Part shown: positions 61,420 to 64,000 of the stretch, piece by piece
Numbering within the stretch: position 1 is the first letter of the stretch
How the letters are laid out: each line of letters begins with the position of its first letter
NCBI RefSeq assembly: GCF_000327385.1
Contig: NW_008708379.1
Location: 29,716-93,715, forward strand
DNA from: Lottia gigantea
Lineage: Eukaryota; Mollusca; Gastropoda; Lottiidae
Reading direction: 5' to 3'
Length of the DNA: 64,000 nucleotides
The notes under the pieces: generated by a model
Database searches by the model: none
The model's input: only the letters and a program-made list of their open reading frames with translations
What the model was told of the DNA's origin: nothing
Position numbers and translations under genes: made by a program

Positions 61420-64000
61420 ATGTTGTTGTATATTCTAACTCTAGCTGTTTTCCCAGGTAATCAAAATTTAATTTATTTTATATATTTCGATATGAAGCGA
61501 ATAATCTTCAATTTTCTCAAATTTGCAATATTTTTTTAGAAAAATATTTGATACTGACAACTGAAAATAATTGAAAATGTGTTGTTCATAATCAGATTTC
61601 TCATAAAGTTTGATTTTCGATTTTCATATATAGTTACTTTCTCATTGGTTGTTACTGTTCCGGGTAGATACATAGATTAACTGTATATATTATATTGTAA
61701 AGAAGTTATGATACCAAGCAATGTGTAATGTTATTTGTATAATCCTTCAAACAGATTCATTACCATGACATTCACTGTATTTTTTTTTTATATTTCAGTT
61801 GTATCTGCAGCCATCCTGCAAGGTAAAATTTTTTATCAAATTCATTTTCACAAAATTTCGTCGGTGCATTTTAAAATGAAACCACAAGTTTTAAGAGAGG
61901 TTGTTAAAACAAAATGTGATTGAATTACGAAAACACGGGCCAAGGCTTATTGTTTCGTTCAGAAAAAGAAACCAGCCTAAAAAATTAAACCAAACTTTCG
62001 TTTCTTTTTTTATTAGCTTTTTTGATAGCTAATAAAAACGGATCGAAAGATTGGTATAATTTCAATTAGACTGAAAAAGAATCTTAACTTCACAAGAATG
62101 AATATTCGGTACTGGAGAGTTATGATATCTTGTTACTGACTCGCAAAACAAAAGTCTTGCATTTTGATCAAATAAACCAAATTAGGTTGCACAGGTTTAC
62201 TAAAAGATAAACAATTGAATCAAGAGGCTGATTTAGTTGGTTGAATTACATGATTAATGTATACTGTATGTATAATTTTTTCATTTTAGGTCCATATTTT
62301 AAACCAGGTAAGATAAATTACTTCTTTAGAAAAAAAAGCTTTAAATTATAGCCACAATATAAGTAAATTATCAATATATTAATAACCCAATAGGAACTAA
62401 ATGAAAAAGTTTTTCCAAGTTATCACTTGATGTCGCTCAATAACACATACGCTGGCCAAATTATGCAAATTCCCTGTAAAAACACTAGACGTTGAATTCA
62501 ATAATTACAAAATTTATAGTGACCAATGTCACAAGGTGTAATCCTTTCCAATTGTGTAGTCGTGTGTTTCGGGGATAGAGTTAAAAAGTTTTTACCTGAG
62601 CTCACCATATTATAGTACTGAAGTAATTAGTTTAAAATAGTTTCTATCCTCTTGCGCACAAGTTTAATCACTTAAAAGCGTATTTCAAAGTCGATACAGT
62701 ATAGCATACCAAGTATATTCTTTTATGTTTATGTATAACTAAAATTAGAATTGACATGCTACCGAATACGTGACCGCTGTACAACAGATTTTTCATGTCC
62801 TGGATCTTTGAAATGTTGTCAACAACCATGTGGAAAACGTTGTACTGCTCCACAACCGAAACTTATTGACCACGTGCTCCCTGACGGTATGTTTTATTTT
62901 TGTGGTAAAAGAAGTTGAAAGGGCCAATTCACAACTGTTTTTTCTATTAATTTCATAAAATTCCGTCATCAAAATTAATATTAAGTGGCTAAAAATTTCA
63001 CCAGAAAGGTGAATACTAAAAGTTTTCTCAAAATCATGAAAACGGGAGGGTCAAAGGGATTTATCTCATTTTCATTATGAAGTGCCATTATCTCAATAGA
63101 TAATAGATGGCAAAGGGCTCCAAATTTCATGAGAAACACCGATAGATTTTGTAAATATTCATTTCCATTTTGTTCCTTCAATCACTTAAACATATGTTTC
63201 TATTTACACATGGTTTTCCATTTACATATGGTTACCTATTTACACGTGGTTTTCTATTTACACGTGGTTTTCCATTTACACATGGTTTTCCATTTACACA
63301 TGGTTTTCCATTTACACATGGTTGTCACTCATTGCTACATCATAAAACTTCATGACATTGATAGCAACATCGATATGCCAATTACAACATGTTATTTTAC
63401 TTTGCAGGTTGTCCGCCAATTGACCTGTTTGGCAATGAAAATTGTGATACACTAACCTCACCTTTTCCAAATTGTATAAATGACGGCGATTGTTCACCAA
63501 CAGAACAATGTTGTCCAGGAACATGTGGCAAGAATTGTCTTCCCAAACGGCGCGGTAAGCTCTAATTGTTCCATCTCATAGTGTGATACAAAAATAAATC
63601 GACTCACATTCAGAAGGTTGCTGTAAGATCGAATTGGCATCCTATATTCAGGAGTCGAAAAAATCAGCTAAAAGTTTATTTTAAAATAATCATTGAGATT
63701 GGAATGTAATGAATATAATTTTCATATTTTCAGTTTGTTCAAAAAATCCATGTGGTAATCTACAGATTAAGTGTCAGTTTGGACAAGAGAGAGATTCAAA
63801 CGGATGTTTGTTATGTAAATGTAAGAACATATTTTCTTTATATTCTCTCACTTCACAAACTTCCAAATTTTGAAGTATCTATAATAATATAGCATATAGC
63901 ATCTATTGTATCAATATTTTAAACACTGAATATATTTTCTTTTAGGTCGTAATCCCACTTTGAACCCACCATTATGTCCTCCTGCACAGATGGTTAACTG
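61420..64000 (+). CDS. WAP gene I: two WAP + antistasin-like + 8-Cys domain, partial at window end
   Basis: Exons: 61420-61456, 61799-61822, 62290-62307, 62749-62886, 63408-63554, 63734-63820, 63946-64000 (continues beyond the window). It has the same signal and 24-nt and 18-nt microexons as gene G (VVSAAILQ, PYFKP). The first WAP exon is 21 nt shorter than in G: the region carrying the ACP start is gone and the reading resumes after an ATTAG acceptor with ELTCYRIRDRC, so the first of the eight cysteines is missing while phase is kept. The second WAP (CPPIDLFGNENC...CCPGTCGKNC) is complete and has no counterpart in G. The antistasin exon is identical in protein to that of G. The final exon begins CRNPTLNPPLCPPAQMVNC. 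Confidence 0.8.
63190..63325 (+). repeat. 18-bp minisatellite in a gene I intron
   Basis: About seven units of TTTACACATGGTTTTCCA type, the same unit as at 57,069, at the same position after the WAP exon. The array is shorter than in gene G, showing copy-number change since the duplication. Confidence 0.9.

Overview
The window is animal nuclear DNA: AT-rich, with intron-rich genes, GT-AG splice sites, AATAAA polyadenylation signals, minisatellites and many short inverted-repeat elements. Three things suggest a lophotrochozoan, most likely a mollusc: a large family of secreted WAP (four-disulfide core) proteins joined to antistasin-like domains, interspersed repeats bounded by ATACGCCCAC / GTGGGCGTAT, and an animal-type [2Fe-2S] ferrochelatase. 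The species cannot be named from sequence alone. All exon models below were read by eye from reading frame, splice consensus and phase.

Layout. Bases 1-9,200 hold no recognisable gene. They contain a ~400-bp tandem repeat, TIR elements, short foldback (MITE-like) elements and a 24-bp minisatellite. From 9.27 to 15.51 kb a complete ten-exon ferrochelatase gene (420 aa) lies on the minus strand, with a ~29/33-bp minisatellite in its last intron. Only 187 bp from its start codon, on the plus strand, begins a four-exon gene for an unrecognised signal-peptide and membrane protein (264 aa). The shared start region contains two perfect TGACGTCA sites.

From 19.1 kb to the right edge lies a cluster of eight genes for small secreted Cys-rich proteins: A (minus, one WAP), B (plus, two WAP), C (plus, five WAP), D (plus, six WAP with two proline/glutamine-rich repeat linkers), E (minus, five WAP + antistasin-like + C-terminal 8-Cys domain), F (plus, four WAP), G (plus, one WAP + antistasin-like + 8-Cys domain), H (plus, only the 8-Cys domain) and I (plus, two WAP + antistasin-like + 8-Cys domain, running off the window). 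Lettered A-I there are nine transcription units, eight of which carry at least one WAP domain. A single-exon rhodopsin-type GPCR gene lies between D and E. A 588-bp assembly gap sits in an intron of gene C.

How the genes fit together. Nearly every WAP module is encoded by exons with phase-1 introns on both sides, which allows modules to be added or lost without a frame change; gene C has four successive WAP exons of exactly 165 nt. Genes G, H and I are recent tandem copies of one unit, sharing signal exon, 24-nt and 18-nt microexons and promoter motifs. Within them there is domain loss (H), decay of one WAP exon (I) and an almost identical tract between G and I that looks like a very recent duplication or gene conversion. 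WAP and antistasin domains are known in other animals as serine-protease inhibitors, antimicrobial proteins and, in molluscs, shell-matrix proteins; which of these applies here is not shown by the sequence.
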